Source: Morganella psychrotolerans
Lineage (GTDB): Bacteria; Pseudomonadota; Gammaproteobacteria; Enterobacterales; Enterobacteriaceae
Length of the DNA: 64,000 bases
Direction: 5' to 3'
NCBI RefSeq assembly: GCF_001676155.1
Contig: NZ_LZEW01000001.1
Span: forward strand, 558,001-622,000
Positions within the stretch are counted from its first letter, which is position 1, and each line of letters starts with the position of its first letter. A program made the position numbers and the translations under genes. Below are positions 61,028 through 64,000 of the stretch, in pieces. Under the pieces are notes generated by a model. It was not told where the DNA came from. It ran no database searches and worked only from the letters and a program-made list of their open reading frames with translations.

Positions 61028-61834
61028 ATGTTACGCATTACCGCATTGCTGGAAAATTCCAATACAGACGCCCGCCTGGAAGCCCACGCCGGGCTGTGTC
61101 TGCTGCTTGATGACGGTGAAACGTCACTGTTGTTTGATACCAGCGCGGATGATACCTATATCCGCAATGCGCAGGCGCTGGGGATTTCTCTGGCAGAGAT
61201 TGATGCGGTGGTGTTGTCTCACGGACATTATGACCATTTCGGCGGACTGACCCGGACAGCCCGTCACCATCTGCCGTCGCCGCTGACGGTTATTGCGCAT
61301 CCGCATATTTTTGAGCCGCGCCGTGCCGCTCTCTGGCTCGGCGGATATCCGTTGAAATTTAAGCGGCTTTCACCGCCGTTTTGTGAAGAGACATTGCGGG
61401 CGCAGTATCAATTTGTGCTGACGGAAAAACCGCACGCCATATCGTCCCGTTTTCTGTTCGCCGGTGAAATTACACAGCGGGCTGTAATACGCCGTTATGG
61501 TGTGCTGCTCAATAGCGGAGAGGCGGATTATGTGCGCGATGACAGCTTTCTTATCTGGCGCGGGGATGACGGTATTGTGATTATTACCGGATGCAGCCAT
61601 GCGGGGATTGAGTCAGTGGTCGGGTATGCCCGGAAACTGACGAATAATGCACCGGTTCAGGCGGTAGTCGGCGGGTTGCATCTGCGCCGTGCCACTCCGG
61701 CAGCACTGCGCCGGGCACAACAGGCGATTGACCCGAAAACGCAGGTGTTCGGCTGCCATTGTACCGGAGGAAGAGGGCGCAAGGCACTGAAGGCAAACGA
61801 TTTTAATACAGGGCAGCAGCTGACATTTCTGTAG
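61028..61834 (+). CDS. MBL-fold metal-dependent hydrolase
   Basis: 268 residues. The metal motif VVLSHGHYDHFGG is at about 61-73, and later GCSHAGIESVV, VVGGLHLRRA and FGCHCTGG hold the other ligands. It resembles the Methanopterin-synthase-like MBL group (7,8-dihydropterin-type), whose bacterial substrates are unknown. Confidence 0.85.
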   Translation: MLRITALLENSNTDARLEAHAGLCLLLDDGETSLLFDTSADDTYIRNAQALGISLAEIDAVVLSHGHYDHFGGLTRTARHHLPSPLTVIAHPHIFEPRRAALWLGGYPLKFKRLSPPFCEETLRAQYQFVLTEKPHAISSRFLFAGEITQRAVIRRYGVLLNSGEADYVRDDSFLIWRGDDGIVIITGCSHAGIESVVGYARKLTNNAPVQAVVGGLHLRRATPAALRRAQQAIDPKTQVFGCHCTGGRGRKALKANDFNTGQQLTFL

Positions 61835-61860
61835 TGCTGCCCAAGTATCAGCGGGGAATA

Positions 61861-62409
61861 TTAACCGTGCTGTGTCAGGAATGCGGTGTAAGCATCAACC
61901 CATTTCTGTACAAACGCGCCGGTTTTTTCATTAAACCGCCCGTCGGCATCTATCATCTCATCATGCCATTGCAGGTACATTTCCGGTTGATTGAGTGTCG
62001 GCATGTTAAGAAATGCCAGCACATTACGCAGATGCTGTTGCGCCATCGCGGTGCCCATCGCCCCCGGCGAAGTGCCGATAACTCCGGCGGGTTTACTGTC
62101 CCAACTGTTCTGACCCCAAGGGCGGGAGCCCTGATCCAATGCATTTTTCAGCACACCGGGGATAGATCGGTTATATTCAGCGGTCACAAAAATAACACCA
62201 TCTGCCGGTTCAATCTGCTGTTTAAACGCACTGACCACCGGAGAGGGATGCGGGTCAGCATCCTGATTATAAAGAGGAAGTGAGCCGATACTGATAAACT
62301 CACACTGAATATGGGCGGGGAAAAGTGTCACCAGCGCCTGAGCCAGCCGGCGGTTGTAACTCTGTTCACGCAGGGAACCGACAACAACTGCAACACGGTA
62401 TTGTTTCAT
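61861..62409 (-). CDS. NADPH-dependent FMN reductase
   Basis: 182 residues from ATG 62409 (MKQYRVAVVVGSLREQSYNRRLA). GSLREQSYNRRLA binds the FMN phosphate; PLYNQDAD and VTAEYNRSIPGVLKNALDQGSRP are typical. Flavodoxin-like fold, reduces FMN or quinones. Confidence 0.87.
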   Translation of the reverse strand: MKQYRVAVVVGSLREQSYNRRLAQALVTLFPAHIQCEFISIGSLPLYNQDADPHPSPVVSAFKQQIEPADGVIFVTAEYNRSIPGVLKNALDQGSRPWGQNSWDSKPAGVIGTSPGAMGTAMAQQHLRNVLAFLNMPTLNQPEMYLQWHDEMIDADGRFNEKTGAFVQKWVDAYTAFLTQHG

Positions 62410-62563
62410 TTTAACCTCTCTGAGCGGCTGTACAGCCGGGGATGGATGAGAAATAAAACCTATGAAAACATTATTATCATAATGCCGGATACCTGAACAG
62501 ATAACGTTTTTTTGATAATTTTTTTTGACCTGACAGCGAAAGCTGTACAAATAAGGATCACGT

Positions 62564-64000
62564 ATGCAGGCCCCGAAAGCAATGCAGAAGCCCGTTCAAC
62601 TCACGGCGCACGGCGAAACCAGAACAGATAACTATTATTGGCTGCGGGATGATAAACGGAAAAAATCGAAAGTAATACAGTATCTTACTGACGAAAACCA
62701 ATATACGCATGAGAAACTTCAGGCGTGCGACCCGCTGCGTGATGAGCTGTATCAGGAAATGGTTGCCCGTATGCCGCAGGCGGATGAATCCGCGCCTTAT
62801 ATTTACAATGGTTATGTTTACCGTACCCGCTTTGATGCAGGCAAAGAGTATCCGTTGTATGAGCGCCGCCGCGTGACAGATGAAGACTGGGAATTGCTGG
62901 TGGATGGCAATGAACGCGCGCAGGGGCTGACCTATTATGAACTGGTATCATTGGCAGTCAGTGAAGATAACCGCCGGATAGCGATAGCGGAAGATAAACT
63001 GGGGCGGCGTGAATATGTGGTTTCGTATAAAAATCTGACAGAAGCAACCTGGCAGGAGTCTGTGATTACGGGTGTCGCCGATGACCTGGTGTGGTCAGCA
63101 GACGGCGATACGCTGTTTTATGTCAGACAGGACCCGCAGACTTTGCTGCCGTTTGAGGTATATCGCCACCGGTTCGCAACAGATACAGCACAAGATGAGT
63201 TGATTTACCGCGAAGAAGATGATCGTTTTTATACCGGGTTAGCACTCTCTTCCTCGCGCGAATGGATTATTATCGGCTGCCACAGCCCGGTCACATCAGA
63301 GGCACATCTGATTAATGCCCGCGAACCATTGCAACCGGTTGTGTGTTTTTCGCCGCGTCAGGACGGGCGCGAGTATCATATTGATCATCTCGGCGGGCAA
63401 TTTTATATCCGCGCAGATCACGAAAGCGAGCTGTTTGGTCTGTATCAGACCCCGTCTCCGGAACAACCGTGGGAGACAGTGATTGCCCCGCAGCCGGATA
63501 CTGACCTGGAAGATTTCACGCTGTTCCGTGACTGGCTGGTATTGCAGGAACGCACAGCCGCGCTGCCGCATATCCGCCTTATTCACCGCCACAGCGGGGA
63601 GGAAAAGCAGGTTGCGTTTGATGATGCAGCTTACTGTGCGTGGCTCGGACTGAATCCGGAACCGGATAGCATCATGCTGCGCTATGGTTATACCTCAATG
63701 ACCACACCGGCGACGGTTTATGAACTGAATATGGACACCGGCGAACGAACACTGCTTAAACAGACGCAGGTTAATGGTTTTCAGCGGGATGATTACCACA
63801 GTGAGCGTATCTGGGTAACCGCCCGTGATGGTGTACAGGTGCCGGTTTCCCTGGTATGGCATAAAGATCATTATCAGCAGGGCAATAATCCGCTGCTGAT
63901 TGAAGGTTATGGCGCATACGGGTCAAGTATGGACCCGGATTTTGATGCCAATCGCCTTAGTTTGCTGGATCGCGGGTTTGTTTATGCACAGGCGCATATC
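62564..64000 (+). CDS. ptrB: Protease II (oligopeptidase B), 5' part
   Basis: The first 479 codons are in the window, then the gene runs off the right edge. MQAPKAMQKPVQLTAHGETRTDNYYWLRDDKR and the propeller domain follow E. coli PtrB throughout; NPLLIEGYGAYGSSMDPDFDANRLSLLDRGF begins the catalytic domain. The active-site Ser lies beyond the edge. It cuts peptides after Lys or Arg. Confidence 0.9.
   Translation, partial: MQAPKAMQKPVQLTAHGETRTDNYYWLRDDKRKKSKVIQYLTDENQYTHEKLQACDPLRDELYQEMVARMPQADESAPYIYNGYVYRTRFDAGKEYPLYERRRVTDEDWELLVDGNERAQGLTYYELVSLAVSEDNRRIAIAEDKLGRREYVVSYKNLTEATWQESVITGVADDLVWSADGDTLFYVRQDPQTLLPFEVYRHRFATDTAQDELIYREEDDRFYTGLALSSSREWIIIGCHSPVTSEAHLINAREPLQPVVCFSPRQDGREYHIDHLGGQFYIRADHESELFGLYQTPSPEQPWETVIAPQPDTDLEDFTLFRDWLVLQERTAALPHIRLIHRHSGEEKQVAFDDAAYCAWLGLNPEPDSIMLRYGYTSMTTPATVYELNMDTGERTLLKQTQVNGFQRDDYHSERIWVTARDGVQVPVSLVWHKDHYQQGNNPLLIEGYGAYGSSMDPDFDANRLSLLDRGFVYAQAHI

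Overview
The window is an enterobacterial chromosome carrying most of a temperate prophage (1 to about 40996), followed by ordinary chromosome (about 41000 to 64000). The host looks like the Morganella/Proteus/Providencia group, with Morganella as my best guess. This rests on near-balanced base composition of the core genes, the tRNA-Thr(UGU) 3' end at 40947-40996, and the YddG, OsmB, HdeD, AzlCD and protease II homologues. No rRNA or species-specific marker is present, so the genus is an inference.

Prophage layout. The left (early) operon reads leftward from about 7290 to the left edge: an N-like antiterminator, a Nmad5-like protein, a frameshifted coiled-coil protein, a string of very small genes, RecE/RecT recombinases, and a cytosine methyltransferase whose gene also encodes a second protein in another frame. 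The immunity region (7225-10350) holds a LexA-like CI repressor, Cro, a DUF3024 protein, a small membrane peptide and a lone ParA-type ATPase. Six similar 13-bp sites (three at each end) look like OL and OR. Matching boxA/nut-like sites lie downstream of the presumed PL and of PR. The right early operon has CII, an O-type initiator with iterons (ori), P, a Lar-type zinc protein, NinB, DUF1364, RusA and Q. A sigma70-type late promoter overlaps the end of Q and leads into a structured leader like lambda 6S RNA.

Late genes run rightward without interruption: holin, M15 endolysin, nested spanins, a proteasome-like protein, terminase, portal, MuF, protease/scaffold, decoration protein, capsid, neck, contractile sheath, tube, frameshifted tail chaperone, tape measure, baseplate (hub, spike, gp25, J-like, DUF2612) and a repeat-rich tail fibre. 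This is a contractile-tailed (myovirus) phage under lambda-type early control. Beyond the fibre, an AT-rich convergent cassette encodes a glycosyltransferase and a hexapeptide acyltransferase (probable surface-polysaccharide conversion), followed by hicAB and the attR site in tRNA-Thr.

Chromosome. A four-gene archaic (sigma/Csu-type) chaperone-usher fimbrial operon (41413-45884) is followed by a gene-poor AT-rich gap and a three-gene locus ending in a DUF1287 protein. Then come osmB, small unknowns, a Rob-like AraC regulator, a DUF6694-type lipoprotein, a GT9 glycosyltransferase, yddG, a DUF924 gene, a YbdG-like mechanosensitive channel, hdeD, an XRE-cupin regulator divergent from azlCD, a two-component system, a membrane protein, an MBL-fold enzyme, an FMN reductase and the start of ptrB. 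Three copies of an ERIC-like palindromic repeat lie between genes.

A notable technical feature is that ten apparent +1 frameshifts, in eight genes, all sit in A/T runs of 7 or 8. Removing one base from each run restores a normal family member. These genes are reported as whole genes with the disruption noted.
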